Assembly (NCBI RefSeq): GCF_000701705.1
Contig: NZ_JNJP01000012.1
Coordinates: 1-64,000, forward strand
Direction: 5' to 3'
Origin: Bilophila wadsworthia ATCC 49260
Lineage (GTDB): Bacteria; Desulfobacterota; Desulfovibrionia; Desulfovibrionales; Desulfovibrionaceae
DNA: 64,000 bases
Shown here: piece after piece, positions 47,854 through 57,060 of the stretch
Position numbering within the stretch: position 1 is the stretch's first letter
How the letters are laid out: each line of letters opens with the position of its first letter
Notes under the pieces: model-generated
The model's input: only the letters and a program-made list of their open reading frames with translations
Databases searched by the model: none
What the model was told of the DNA's origin: nothing
Program-made: the position numbers and the translations under genes

Positions 47854-48152
47854 TGACCGTACCGCTCCGGCATGAGCCGAACCAGAGCCTCCAGATTGTG
47901 CTTGGGGAACAGAACTGCACCCTCCGGTTTATCTCCCGAGGCGTGAACCTGTACTGCGACCTTGCCATTGACCAGACGGTCATCTGGTCTGGGTTCATCT
48001 GCCGTAACCTCGTCGGCTTGAAGCTGTACGACTATCTCGCCTTCCGGGGGCAGCTCTACTTTGTCGATATGCAAAAGGAAGAGGATCCGCACTGGTCGGG
48101 CCTCGGCGACCGATTCCAGCTCGTTTATGTCGAAGAAGGGGAAACGCTGTGA
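47850..48152 (+). CDS. baseplate plug-like protein (Pam3 gp18 type)
   Basis: 100 residues. LRFISRGVNLYCDLAIDQTV, WSGFICRNLVGLKLYDYLAF and LYFVDMQKEEDPHW match the small plug protein seen in minimal myovirus baseplates. It overlaps the previous gene by ATGA. Confidence 0.65.
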   Translation: MMTVPLRHEPNQSLQIVLGEQNCTLRFISRGVNLYCDLAIDQTVIWSGFICRNLVGLKLYDYLAFRGQLYFVDMQKEEDPHWSGLGDRFQLVYVEEGETL

Positions 48153-49051
48153 ACACGAGCTTCACCAAAAAGCTGCTTGAAGCGCACATCACGCTCGCCG
48201 AGGGCGGCTTCAACACGGCTACCGGGCAAGGTGCGAATACCAAGATCATCCGGCTCGGAATGGATGTGGACATACAGAAGCCCGGCGGGAAAGAGAAGAA
48301 CAAGGCCAAAGTCCGTATCTTCAACCTGCCCCTTGCCGATATGGAGACGCTGACGACGCTGGCGTTCAAGCCGTTGCAGGCGTCGAAAAACCGCATTGCC
48401 GTGTACGCGGGCGATGAAGAGCACGGGATGTCTCTTGCGTTCTCCGGCGATATCGTGAGCGCCGTTCCGAACTTCAATTCCGCCCCTGATCCCTCTTTCG
48501 ATATTGAGTGCATCACGGGATACGTCGCCAGCATCACGCCCGTGCCGCCGTTGACGGCGCAGGGTGCGCAGGACGTTGCCACGCTCATGCAGGGGCTCGC
48601 GAAGCAAATGGGGCTCGCTTTCGTCAACAGGGGCGTGTCCGTTTCCCTTCGCAATGTCGCCCTCGTCGGGGGTCCGATGGAGCAGGCGCAGCAGCTTGCC
48701 CACGATGCCCGCATCGATCTTATCGTGGACGATGGCGAGATGGTCATCTCCCCTCTTGCGACGCTTCGCAGCGATGACGGCGGCTCGACTCCCGTCTGGT
48801 CCGCGAAAAGTGGCATGATTGGCTATCCGAGCTTCGACAACGAAGGCGTGACGGTGAAAGGCATCTACGAGTCGAAGCTCCAGCTTGGCGGCCCGGTGCG
48901 CATTGAGAGCATCGTCCCCCGAGCTTCCGGCCTCTGGCAGATCGTGAGCCTGAGCCACAAATTGCAGGCCGGCTACCCCGGCGCAACGCAGTGGGTAAGC
49001 CAGATCAAGGCAAGCTATCCCGGCGCGAAGCCGAAGAAGGACAAGAAATAA
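48149..49051 (+). CDS. baseplate hub protein
   Basis: 300 residues from GTG 48149. Beta-rich hub pattern: GMDVDIQKPGGKEKNKAKVR, IFNLPLADMETL, IAVYAGDEEHGMSLAFSGDI and IVSLSHKLQAGYPGATQW. Corresponds to the gp27/gpD-type hub of minimal myovirus tails. Confidence 0.72.
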   Translation: MNTSFTKKLLEAHITLAEGGFNTATGQGANTKIIRLGMDVDIQKPGGKEKNKAKVRIFNLPLADMETLTTLAFKPLQASKNRIAVYAGDEEHGMSLAFSGDIVSAVPNFNSAPDPSFDIECITGYVASITPVPPLTAQGAQDVATLMQGLAKQMGLAFVNRGVSVSLRNVALVGGPMEQAQQLAHDARIDLIVDDGEMVISPLATLRSDDGGSTPVWSAKSGMIGYPSFDNEGVTVKGIYESKLQLGGPVRIESIVPRASGLWQIVSLSHKLQAGYPGATQWVSQIKASYPGAKPKKDKK

Positions 49052-49773
49052 TGCAGGGACAACGCGGCCTCTCGACAAATTCCAGCGAGTACAACGCGCA
49101 GGACTTCATGATCAGCCAGATGCTCGGGCGCATCGCAACGGCGGAACCCGTGCGCGTGGTCGCCGTATCCGGTCCGGGTGTCTCTCCGGTAGGCTTCGTC
49201 GACGTGCAACCCCTCGTCAACTTGGTGACGGGCGAACAGAAGGCGCAGGAGCAGAGCGTGCTCTTCAAGCTCCCGTACTTGCGTATCCAGGGCGGGAAAA
49301 ACGCTCTCGTCATCGACCCGCAGCCGGGCGACATCGGCCTCGCCGTCTACGCCATGCGTGACACGGAATCGCTCAAAGAGAGCCGGGGAGTGGATGGGAC
49401 CGTCAATCCGGGGTCAGCCCGCGCCATGAACAAAGGCGACGGCTTCTATCTCGGAGGCTTCTTAAACGCCGCGCCGGAACGCTATGTGCTGGTCAACGAC
49501 GAGGGCGTCACCATCGAAGGAGTGGCCAAACTGACGATGCACGGGGAAACTTCCGTCCTGACGGCGGAAAATGGCCTCACCATCAACGCCGACGTGCGCA
49601 TCAACGGATCCTTGACGTGGACGGGCACGGCGCAGGGTGATGGCGGCCCGGCCCGGTTCTCCGGCGGACTCACGAACGCGGGAGGGACGGTTGAGAGCAA
49701 CGGTAAGGTCTTGGAAAACCATGTTCATACCGGGGTCGAGCCCGGTTCCGGCATATCCGGACAACCACAGTAA
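49051..49773 (+). CDS. baseplate spike protein (Gp138/gpV-like)
   Basis: 240 residues from ATG 49051. An OB-fold N-terminus (VGFVDVQPLVNL) is followed by beta-helix-like repeats (TIEGVAKLTMHGETSVLTAE; GLTINADVRINGSLTW). The C-terminus ends ENHVHTGVEPGSGISGQ; the HxH motif binds iron at the tip of gpV-type membrane-piercing spikes. Confidence 0.82.
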   Translation: MQGQRGLSTNSSEYNAQDFMISQMLGRIATAEPVRVVAVSGPGVSPVGFVDVQPLVNLVTGEQKAQEQSVLFKLPYLRIQGGKNALVIDPQPGDIGLAVYAMRDTESLKESRGVDGTVNPGSARAMNKGDGFYLGGFLNAAPERYVLVNDEGVTIEGVAKLTMHGETSVLTAENGLTINADVRINGSLTWTGTAQGDGGPARFSGGLTNAGGTVESNGKVLENHVHTGVEPGSGISGQPQ

Positions 49774-49784
49774 TGGAGGGTGTT

Positions 49785-50558
49785 ATGCCTGATTTTCAGT
49801 ACCAGCCCCCGACAGGGCCGCTTTCCGGAAGCGAATTCGAGAGACAATCCACACGGTTCTTTCAGCAAGTGCAGGGAGCCGCAGACACAGCACAGTCTAC
49901 CGCAATAGCTGCACAGATCACTGCAAACGAGGCGATCGAGCGAGCTCAAGCCTCAAACCTTGTCGACGGAAAGACCACGCAGGCCGACACGGGCGGCGTG
50001 ATCACCGTGAAAGATGTGGCGATTGGTGGGGATCTCGGGGATCTGGCGAGCGCGCGGGGACAGATTGGTAATTCCAAAACACAGGGGTCGCACGATTTTT
50101 CATCCGGGATGCTCAGTGAAAAACCGGGCATGTACACAGCAATGAACTTTGGTTCCACAAACGTTCCGTTCACTGGGCCTTTTGCAGAAATGATCTTGGG
50201 GACGCCTACATACAGAGGGTCCCTTTTGATAACTTCTGGACGTCATAGTTTCCCCCGCGCCGCTATCAGTGCTATCGATATGGGAGAGGGGGGAGGATTC
50301 AGCGGATACACTCGCCTTATTACCGAACAGCAAATCGGCGACGGACTCACAAACACCAACGGGATCATCTCCGTGCCTGAGTATGACGGCGCGACGGCAT
50401 CGACCGCCGGAACGTCTGGCCTCGTACCGCCCGCAGCCGCCGGGCAAGCCAACTACGTGCTCTGTGGCGATGGAGAATGGCGGGACATAGCGACGCTTGT
50501 CGCCGCTGCGCAGGCTCGGCTTGCCGAATCTGTAAAAGCGGAAGAAGGGGCTTTATGA
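49785..50558 (+). CDS. minor tail/baseplate protein with fibre-like C-terminus (257 aa)
   Basis: Start at ATG 49785 with GGAGGG upstream. A helical N-terminus (GAADTAQSTAIAAQITANEA) is followed by a beta-rich region and GTSGLVPPAAAGQANYVLCG followed by DGEWRD, a motif common at the ends of phage tail and fibre proteins. Function beyond tail tip unknown. Confidence 0.65.
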   Translation: MPDFQYQPPTGPLSGSEFERQSTRFFQQVQGAADTAQSTAIAAQITANEAIERAQASNLVDGKTTQADTGGVITVKDVAIGGDLGDLASARGQIGNSKTQGSHDFSSGMLSEKPGMYTAMNFGSTNVPFTGPFAEMILGTPTYRGSLLITSGRHSFPRAAISAIDMGEGGGFSGYTRLITEQQIGDGLTNTNGIISVPEYDGATASTAGTSGLVPPAAAGQANYVLCGDGEWRDIATLVAAAQARLAESVKAEEGAL

Positions 50559-50989
50559 ATTTCCGAGCGGTTCTGAATATCCGCGCGCTGTCTAATATTC
50601 GTGATGAAGTGCAAGCAACTGCCGAAGTGGTAGATTCGGGGCTCCTATCATTACGTCTTAATGGACAGTGGGATTTGACGCTCTCCGTAGGGGGCAATCT
50701 TGCTTCGGCAGGGGGGACTATGCGCATCGTGCAGGATGTCGCATCGTATGTACACACATTCCAAGGAGAACCGTACTACGCGCAGCAAGACGGAATCCCG
50801 TACTTCATGCGCGAGCTTGGTTCCCTCCCTCCCGCCGAGCTCGTGCGGGCGCGCTCGAATGCCCGTGCGCTTGAAGTCCCCGGCGTAGCGCAGGCTGATA
50901 CGCAGCTTTCTCGGCTTGAAAAACGCATCTTGAGCGGGACGATCCGCATCACCACGGAAACGGGGGAAACCGCAGATGTCGCAGTCTAG
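50555..50989 (+). CDS. baseplate wedge protein (gp25/gpW-like role)
   Basis: 144 residues from ATG 50555. DVASYVHTFQGEPYYAQQDG, IPYFMRELGSLPPAELVRAR and the C-terminal GTIRITTETGETADVAV have the look of gp25-type wedge proteins, and the gene precedes the J-like gene as in P2 and Mu-like tails. Confidence 0.7.
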   Translation: MNFRAVLNIRALSNIRDEVQATAEVVDSGLLSLRLNGQWDLTLSVGGNLASAGGTMRIVQDVASYVHTFQGEPYYAQQDGIPYFMRELGSLPPAELVRARSNARALEVPGVAQADTQLSRLEKRILSGTIRITTETGETADVAV

Positions 50990-52229
50990 CATCGATTTTA
51001 CCGAAAACGGCCCGGTCGTCCCCGATACCGCGACCGTTCGGGACACTGTCGAAACGAATTGGCAGGCGGCATTCGACAATCGGCTGAACCCGGATCCGGC
51101 TACGCCGCAGGGACAGCTCATTGCCTCAGAAACGGCTATCGTGCAGGACAAGAACAGCCAACTTTTGTTCCTCGCGAATATGTTCAACCCCGAGACTGCG
51201 GAGGGTATCTATCAAGACGCGCTCGCCAAAATCTACTTCCTGACCAGGCAGCCTGCACGCTCCACAGTTGTTCCGTGTGTCTGTACGGGGCTTCCCGGTA
51301 CAGTCATTCCCGGCATCGGCAGCGACGCCCCGGCGCTCGCGAAAGATGCGGACGGGAATGTTTTGATCTGCCAGACAGGAGGCACGATCCCGCAGTCCGG
51401 CAGCATCGTTTTGGAGTTCGCCTGTCAGGTTCCGGGGCCGATTGAAATCCGGCAGGGAACCGTGACTACGATTGTACGTACCATCCCCGGGTGGGATACG
51501 ATCACAAACGCCGATGGGATCACCGGACAAAACGTCGAGAGCCGGGCCGCGTTCGAGTCCCGGCGCTACGCCAGCGTCGCGAAGAACGCCCGGAGCGTCG
51601 CCGCCGCCGTCTATGCCAACGTCGGCGATCTGGATGGCGTGCTTGATGTCTGTGTGCGCGAGAACAAAACCAGCGCGCCGCTTGAAGTGCAGGGCGTTAC
51701 GCTCAAGCCGCACTCAATCTATGTGGCGGTCGTCGGCAGCGCGACGGATAGTGATATTGCTGAGGCCATTTACGCCCGTTGTTCAGCCGGATGTGATTAC
51801 AACGGCAACACCAGCGTCACTGTGACCGATCCGGTAACCGGAGCGGTCGAGACGGTACTCTTTGAGCGCCCGGAATCGCTCCCGGTGGGCATTCAGGTGA
51901 CTATCCGCAAAAATGCCTCAATGCCGAGCAACGTCGAAGAACTCATCAAAACCGCCGTTGTCGCCGAATTCTACGGAGAAACCGCTGATGCCTGCGGAAA
52001 TACGGGCCAGCGCGTTCATATCGGGGATACGGTGTATGCAAGCCGCTTTTATTCCGCCGTGCTCGGAACGGGCGTCACCGACTTGGTGAGTATCGAAATC
52101 GCGGCGCCCGTCGGTGAAGGTTCGCCAACGTGGGGCGACTACATCACCATTAATATAGATGAAGCCCCCACGCTCGTCTCCGACAACGTCACGGTGAACA
52201 TTTTTGAGGCGAGGCCAGGCCGTGGATAA
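50976..52229 (+). CDS. baseplate J-like protein
   Basis: 417 residues. The typical start (DTATVRDTVETNWQAAFDNR; NPDPATPQGQLIASETAIVQ) and middle (VESRAAFESRRYASVAKNAR; YANVGDLDGVLDVCVRENKT) identify the gpJ/gp47 wedge family. It overlaps both neighbours by 8-14 bases. Confidence 0.88.
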   Translation: MSQSSIDFTENGPVVPDTATVRDTVETNWQAAFDNRLNPDPATPQGQLIASETAIVQDKNSQLLFLANMFNPETAEGIYQDALAKIYFLTRQPARSTVVPCVCTGLPGTVIPGIGSDAPALAKDADGNVLICQTGGTIPQSGSIVLEFACQVPGPIEIRQGTVTTIVRTIPGWDTITNADGITGQNVESRAAFESRRYASVAKNARSVAAAVYANVGDLDGVLDVCVRENKTSAPLEVQGVTLKPHSIYVAVVGSATDSDIAEAIYARCSAGCDYNGNTSVTVTDPVTGAVETVLFERPESLPVGIQVTIRKNASMPSNVEELIKTAVVAEFYGETADACGNTGQRVHIGDTVYASRFYSAVLGTGVTDLVSIEIAAPVGEGSPTWGDYITINIDEAPTLVSDNVTVNIFEARPGRG

Positions 52230-52887
52230 CTGGCGCGAAACGATACTTTCGCAGTACGACAACTCTGAACGGTTGCTGGCGCTCATCGAATCGATGAATA
52301 CCGCCATTGAGCCCACGGCTGATATTGCGGCGTTCTATGAGGCCGTCTTTGACCCTGAAACGGCGGTCGGATGGGGGCTTGACGTGTGGGGGCACATCGT
52401 TGCCATTCCGCGCACGATTTCAGTGGATGCAACGGGCATCAAACCGTTCGGTTTTGCGGGGGCAAACCTCAGCAACTTCGGGCACGGCCCGTTTGCATAT
52501 GAGAGCAAATCGAACACGTTCATACTTCAAGATAACGCATATCATCTTTTGATCTGGATGAAAGCAGCTTCGAACATCACCGACGGCAGCCTCCTAGATT
52601 TGAACAAGATCGTTCATTGGCTTTTCTCGGATCGCGGTCATATTGCCGTCGTGCATGTCGGAACGATGAAAATACGCTACGTTATCGGCTTCAAGCTCCA
52701 GCCATACGAGCGTGCGCTTCTCCTGCGCGATGACGTTCCCCCAAAGCCTGCGGGCGTCGGCTATGACGTCTATCAAGTCATCCCGAAACATACCTTCGGT
52801 TTCGCCGGATCCGGCGGTCAGAATTTCAACAACGGCGTTTTTCAGCCGTATGGAGGCCCTGTAGATGCCTATTCCCTCGACTCCTAG
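52222..52887 (+). CDS. DUF2612 baseplate protein
   Basis: 221 residues from GTG 52222 (VDNWRETILSQYDNSERLLA). AFYEAVFDPETAVGWGLDVW, HIVAIPRTISV and LNKIVHWLFSDRGHIAVVHV match DUF2612, the wedge-to-fibre connector that follows gpJ in this phage type (role like gpI). Confidence 0.75.
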   Translation: MDNWRETILSQYDNSERLLALIESMNTAIEPTADIAAFYEAVFDPETAVGWGLDVWGHIVAIPRTISVDATGIKPFGFAGANLSNFGHGPFAYESKSNTFILQDNAYHLLIWMKAASNITDGSLLDLNKIVHWLFSDRGHIAVVHVGTMKIRYVIGFKLQPYERALLLRDDVPPKPAGVGYDVYQVIPKHTFGFAGSGGQNFNNGVFQPYGGPVDAYSLDS

Positions 52888-54151
52888 CATCATGCCCAAC
52901 GTCTTGGGATATGCAGCGGATACCGTGCAGATCCCTGAGACGACCCCGACAGGTCAAGGTATTCCTTCTTTCCGGGATCTCTTTCCGTTCATCACGCAGG
53001 TCGACCCGGACGCGGGCGGCGTCATGGTTGAAAGAGCGTGGATGAACGCGCTTTTCAACTTGCTTGGTCAACACGCCTTTTTCCAACAATCCGGATGCGT
53101 CTACCCGTGGCAAGCTACGCTGAACTATATCGCAGGCTCTCATGTTAAAGGAAGTGATGATGTCGAGTACATCGCGTTGCAACCTTCCGGGCCAGATGTA
53201 TCGGGAACTGGAGCAAAAGACCCTGCACAGCAAGCAAACCGCGCGTACTGGGTTTCGCTTGCATCTTTTGTCTCCGGCGACTTTGTTCCAGATTCGCGGC
53301 GGGTCATCGCCGGAACGGGGCTCACTGGCGGCGGGCCGCTCTCCGCTGACGTGACTCTCGCGGCGAAGCTGACCGACAGCGTGAGCTCGACAGATTCGAC
53401 GACGGCTGCATCGGCAACTGCTGTCAAGACTGCATACGATGCCGCACAGTCCAAATTGCCCCTGTCCGGCGGGACGGTGACCGGCAATCTTTCGATCAAG
53501 AATATGCTTGATACCATCGGGACTGCGCCAGCTACGGAGCAAGAACTTGGGCTGTACAATCTCGATAAAAATGGCAATATCATGGGAGGCCATGATTTTG
53601 TACATAGTACGGGGAACCTTAAAGTTTCTCAGATGTATGCTCGAAACAGTAACGGGTTGATCTCTTCGCTTGGCGTTTACGTCTCAGAAGACGGAATGCG
53701 GTATACGTTGTCGTCACACGATTTAGTCTTGACGAGCGATGTCAGAATTAGTCGGTTATTTGCTGATAATGTTAGACTGATAGTCTTTTCCGGAAATGTC
53801 TCCAATGCTGGCTATGCTATGCGTTACTCTCCGGACACCGGAGAACTCTATCTTGACGGTAGGGCGGTTCACGGAAAGGCAGATACTGCTGGGAACGCTG
53901 ATACTGCAAACTATGCAAACAGCGCAGGGTCAGCTCTGATAGCCGCTCCAGCCGTGCAATGGGTCGTCAATCTCTCAGGTCCGCAAATCACCGTGCCGTC
54001 CGGTGGTACATATAATGTCGTGTGTATCTGCTTCAACGACAGTGGCGGCAAAGGCGCTGTGAAGCACTACCCCAATACTGCCGGGGGCACAGTCATCCAG
54101 AACGCACCCACAGACTACATGGTCGCCGGGCTTTGTGCTCGTGTTGCATAA
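52865..54151 (+). CDS. tail fibre protein
   Basis: 428 residues. The N-terminus anchors to the baseplate; the shaft has GTGLTGGGPLSADVTLAAKL and LPLSGGTVTGNLSIKNM, both common in fibres, and HGKADTAGNADTANYANSAG near the receptor-binding end. It determines host range. The following gene is its chaperone. Confidence 0.8.
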   Translation: MPIPSTPSIMPNVLGYAADTVQIPETTPTGQGIPSFRDLFPFITQVDPDAGGVMVERAWMNALFNLLGQHAFFQQSGCVYPWQATLNYIAGSHVKGSDDVEYIALQPSGPDVSGTGAKDPAQQANRAYWVSLASFVSGDFVPDSRRVIAGTGLTGGGPLSADVTLAAKLTDSVSSTDSTTAASATAVKTAYDAAQSKLPLSGGTVTGNLSIKNMLDTIGTAPATEQELGLYNLDKNGNIMGGHDFVHSTGNLKVSQMYARNSNGLISSLGVYVSEDGMRYTLSSHDLVLTSDVRISRLFADNVRLIVFSGNVSNAGYAMRYSPDTGELYLDGRAVHGKADTAGNADTANYANSAGSALIAAPAVQWVVNLSGPQITVPSGGTYNVVCICFNDSGGKGAVKHYPNTAGGTVIQNAPTDYMVAGLCARVA

Positions 54152-54163
54152 AAAGAGGGTAAA

Positions 54164-54565
54164 ATGATTGATTTTTCGCATATTATCCACCGAACCGTTG
54201 ACGATTCATACGTTATTACAAAGAACGGGAAACTATACCACGTCTATCCCTATGCCGCCGAGTTCGCGGAGGAATGGGACGCCGTGTTCGCCTACGCCGA
54301 GGCGCATCCCGAATGCGTGACTGAGGAACAGCCGTACACGCCGCCCATACCGACGACCGAAGAACTCGCGGCTAGCGTACGCGCCGAGCGTGATAGGCGC
54401 ATTACCGCAACCGATTACCTTGTCATGCTGGACTATCCTCTTGATACTGACAAGCTTGAAGAGATCAAGGTCTATCGGCAAGCGCTCCGCGATTTGCCGC
54501 AACAGCCGGGATTTCCGTGGAATGGGCCGGATGATCCGGCGTGTCCGTGGCCTGTAGAGCCGTGA
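54164..54565 (+). CDS. tail fibre assembly chaperone (Phage_tail_APC-like)
   Basis: 133 residues. RDRRITATDYLVMLDYPLDT followed by YRQALRDLPQQPGFPWNG is the signature of the phage tail assembly chaperone family. It folds or trimerises the fibre encoded directly upstream. Confidence 0.78.
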   Translation: MIDFSHIIHRTVDDSYVITKNGKLYHVYPYAAEFAEEWDAVFAYAEAHPECVTEEQPYTPPIPTTEELAASVRAERDRRITATDYLVMLDYPLDTDKLEEIKVYRQALRDLPQQPGFPWNGPDDPACPWPVEP

Positions 54566-54617
54566 TTTGCAAAAATCGTAGGCATGGCTAGACTCTTTAG
54601 AAACAAGGAGGAAGGTC

Positions 54618-54848
54618 ATGCCACTACCCATGCCCGAAGAAGAGGAAAACTTGCGTTGCCCACACGGTGAGCGCGTTCAAGCCCTGATGCTGTGTTCTCT
54701 GGATTGTGCCGTGTCGGGGGCACATCCCGACAGAAAGGCAAAAGCCGATGGTCGGTTCATCATCACGCCGTGGTGGTGCCTGAACAAATGCAGGTGGCTG
54801 CCTGAGCACCGGGATGAGATCCGATTCGTGGCGAAAAAGCCGGATTGA
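54618..54848 (+). CDS. small cysteine-rich protein (76 aa)
   Basis: MPLPMPEEEENLRCPHGERV followed by MLCSLDCA and WWCLNKCRW. Probable metal-binding knuckle protein. AAGGAGGAAGG precedes the start. Last gene of prophage B. Function unknown. Confidence 0.65.
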   Translation: MPLPMPEEEENLRCPHGERVQALMLCSLDCAVSGAHPDRKAKADGRFIITPWWCLNKCRWLPEHRDEIRFVAKKPD

Positions 54849-54852
54849 AGAC

Positions 54853-54916
54853 ACAAAAAATCCCCCTCCCATGTTCTGCCCCTGATGAGGCATATTATGA
54901 GAGGGGGATTTTCTAT
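54853..54916 (+). terminator. terminator at the right end of prophage B
   Basis: AAAATCCCCCTC and GAGGGGGATTTT form a 12-bp stem around a long loop. It works in both directions and closes the tail operon. Confidence 0.75.
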
Positions 54917-55025
54917 ACGTGATTCTATGCGTGATTTACTTTGTGTAGATGTTTGGTGTATACCAGTTTGTACCGTAATATCCTTTGTTTTTAGCTAAAT
55001 GCGTATGTATAGATACCCATGCACA

Positions 55026-55085
55026 AGATTGGAAATCGTGTGTACTCAAAAGGTACCGGGAGTTCGAATCTCCCCCTCTCCGCCA
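55026..55085 (+). other. 3' fragment of a tRNA-Ser(GGA) gene; attachment-site core
   Basis: The sequence from the anticodon loop TTGGAAA through ATCGTG, the extra arm, the T arm (GAGTTCGAATCTC) and the acceptor end CTCTCCGCCA is tRNA-Ser. The 5' half, which should start GGAGAG about 30 bases further upstream, is absent. So it is a duplicated 3' end left by integration, and marks the junction of prophages B and C. The intact gene should be at another end of the array. Confidence 0.75.
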
Positions 55086-55103
55086 TTAGAAGTAATTTCA
55101 AGT

Positions 55104-55170
55104 GCCGCCAAGCATCATTAAGTGCTTGGCGGCACTTCTTTTTTGCCCCTTTCAGGGGCTTTTTTCGTGT
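55104..55170 (+). terminator. two terminators between the tRNA fragment and the integrase
   Basis: GTGCCGCCAAGC-ATCATTAA-GTGCTTGGCGGCAC followed by TTCTTTTTT, and directly after it GCCCC-TTTCA-GGGGC followed by TTTTTT. The first is probably the terminator of the original tRNA gene. Confidence 0.85.
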
Positions 55171-55260
55171 TGCCGAATGCCGTTGAGTGAAGTTGACAGC
55201 CGCGATTTTTTTGGGGCAACAATAGGGGCAACTATCTACTATACCCATGGAGTTGCCCCA

Positions 55261-56439
55261 ATGCCTCTGACAGATACGCGGATCAAAGCAGCCAAGCCCA
55301 CGGATAAGGTCTACAAGATTTATGATGCCGAAGGGTTGTACATTGAAGTCCCGCCGAACGGCAGCAAGCGGTGGCGGTTCAAATACAGGATAAACGGCAA
55401 AGAAAAACGGATCAGCCTCGGTATCTATCCCGAGATTGGTTTAAAGGATGCGCGGGAAAAACGTGATGAAGCCCGAAGGCAGGTTGCGGCGGGCCGGGAC
55501 CCCAGCGTCATAAAAAACAAGACTGCATATGCGGAGAAAACCTTTCAGCACATAGCCGACGAATGGGTTGCGCTTCATCGGGCAACATGGGCTCCGCGTC
55601 ATACGGAAACGGTCGAGCAAAGGCTGAGAAGCTACATTTATCCGGAACTTGGCAATGTCCCTTTGAAGGACATTACCCCGATTGAAGTCCTGAGCGTGAT
55701 CAAGGCGATTGAAAAGAGGGGAGCTTTGGAGGCGGCCCGCAGGACACTCGCGATCTGCTCGCAGGTTTTTCGATATGGAGTCGCTTCGGCACTTATCCCC
55801 AGTGACCCCTGTCGGGACCTTAGGGGAGCACTTGCGCCACGGGAAGAGGGGCATTTTCCGGCATTGGTGGATCGGGATGGCGCAACGGCAGTGATGCGGG
55901 CGATCCATCATTATAAAGGATCGGCTGTTGTCCGATTGGCGTTGCGTGTGCAGGCTCTGACCTTCGTACGCCCCGGCGAGTTGCGGTGGGCGAAGTGGCC
56001 GGAGTTCGATATGGCGGGTGCGCTCTGGGTGATTCCCGCAGAGCGCATGAAGATGAAGCGGGAACACTGGGTTCCCTTGTCAAGGCAGGTATTGGAGATT
56101 CTGGAGGAGCTGCATGAGATCACAGGTCATCGGGAGTACCTGTTCCCGTCGATGCGGGCGAGAAAGGATGTGCCCATTTCTGAGAACACGCTCAACGCAG
56201 CACTCAAGAGTTTGGGCTTTGACGGCATCCATGTGGCGCACGGTTTTCGGGCGATGGCTTCAAGCCTTCTGAATGAAATGGGCTGGCGCCCGGATGTCAT
56301 CGAGCGCCAGCTTTCGCATGTTGAAGAAAACAAGGTGCGTGCAGCGTACAACCGGGCGGAGTACATTACCGAGCGCCGCCAAATGATGCAGGCTTGGTCT
56401 GATTTTCTCGTTGGGTTGGCTTCCACTTCCCCGCAATAA
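55261..56439 (+). CDS. int: P4-type tyrosine integrase of prophage C
   Basis: 392 residues from ATG 55261 (MPLTDTRIKAAKPTDKVYKI); the longer frame upstream crosses the terminators. DUF4102 N-terminal arm-binding domain, core-binding domain, then a catalytic domain with RVQALTFVRPGELRWAKWPE (R), HVAHGFRAMASS (HxxR) and the tyrosine in VRAAYNRAEY. Complete. This family inserts at tRNA genes, in agreement with the tRNA-Ser fragment just upstream. Confidence 0.9.
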   Translation: MPLTDTRIKAAKPTDKVYKIYDAEGLYIEVPPNGSKRWRFKYRINGKEKRISLGIYPEIGLKDAREKRDEARRQVAAGRDPSVIKNKTAYAEKTFQHIADEWVALHRATWAPRHTETVEQRLRSYIYPELGNVPLKDITPIEVLSVIKAIEKRGALEAARRTLAICSQVFRYGVASALIPSDPCRDLRGALAPREEGHFPALVDRDGATAVMRAIHHYKGSAVVRLALRVQALTFVRPGELRWAKWPEFDMAGALWVIPAERMKMKREHWVPLSRQVLEILEELHEITGHREYLFPSMRARKDVPISENTLNAALKSLGFDGIHVAHGFRAMASSLLNEMGWRPDVIERQLSHVEENKVRAAYNRAEYITERRQMMQAWSDFLVGLASTSPQ

Positions 56440-56593
56440 AAGCGTTGATGTCAGATTCCCTCCAGAACCGGCACCGCCCCTTCTTTTGGGATTGCGGTGC
56501 CCTTCCTTCCTGTGACCACTTCCGCCACGTTGAGGAAACCACGCCTACACGACCGATGAAATCCTTGAGCTTCAAAAGGCGATCTTCTGCCAT
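56366..56593 (-). CDS. AlpA/excisionase-like helix-turn-helix protein
   Basis: 75 residues: LLKLKDFIGRVGVVSSTWRK, WSQEGRAPQSQKKGRCRFW, RESDINAFIAGKW. This is the AlpA pattern (a small activator/excisionase that partners P4-type integrases). The 3' end overlaps the integrase gene by 74 bp on the opposite strand. Confidence 0.75.
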   Translation of the reverse strand: MAEDRLLKLKDFIGRVGVVSSTWRKWSQEGRAPQSQKKGRCRFWRESDINAFIAGKWKPTQRENQTKPASFGGAR

Positions 56594-56667
56594 ATCAAGT
56601 CGTCTCCAGATGAAGCAAGCTCATGCACGCTCCGTCTTGTGAAGGTAAAAGAGGGCATGAACTCCAA

Positions 56668-57060
56668 TTACAGCCCCATGACACCGGGAACGCCGACCCG
56701 GTGGAAGGTATTCATGAGCAGAGCATCCATCACGTCCGCGACATCTCCGGCGTCGACGTCGGTTGAACATTGGCCAGCTGCGTGCATGATGCTTTTGAAC
56801 GATACCAGAGGGGAAAGGGCTCCTTCCAGTTCGTCCCGCCGCATGGATACAGTATCCGCCGCCGCTTTTTGCAGGTTCGCGATCCGGCGCGCTTCGTTGC
56901 CAGCGGCATAGGCGACATTCCATGCAGGGGATTCTCCTGGGATGGCATTGGGCTTTTCCATTTTTAGCGCATCCATCTCTTCATCAGCGAGCCGTTCGGC
57001 CATCGTCACGATCCGGCTTGCTCCGTCAAGGGAATGGGTTTCCAGAGTGCTTTTGTGCAT
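56668..57060 (-). CDS. hypothetical helical protein (130 aa)
   Basis: MHKSTLETHSLDGASRIVTM then helical segments rich in A, M, E (AYAAGNEARRIANLQKAAAD). AAAGGA precedes the start. It diverges from nothing and probably has a promoter around 57243-57290. No family recognised. Confidence 0.65.
   Translation of the reverse strand: MHKSTLETHSLDGASRIVTMAERLADEEMDALKMEKPNAIPGESPAWNVAYAAGNEARRIANLQKAAADTVSMRRDELEGALSPLVSFKSIMHAAGQCSTDVDAGDVADVMDALLMNTFHRVGVPGVMGL

Larger units (their letters stand above)
5003..55026. mobile_element. temperate contractile-tailed prophage B (nearly complete)
   Basis: A full lambda-like plan: integrase end, leftward early operon, cI/cro switch, replication, lysis, packaging, head and myovirus tail genes, about 50 kb. 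The left boundary is lost because the Mu-like prophage interrupts the integrase gene. The right boundary is taken as the tRNA-Ser fragment at ~55026, about 100 bp after the last terminator. Cargo genes sit between terminase and portal, between head and tail, and beside cI. Confidence 0.75.

Noticed and set aside
55026..55085. Intact tRNA gene
   Set aside because: Only the 3' part from the anticodon arm on is present; no matching 5' acceptor strand or D arm lies upstream, and the anticodon stem has a mismatch.
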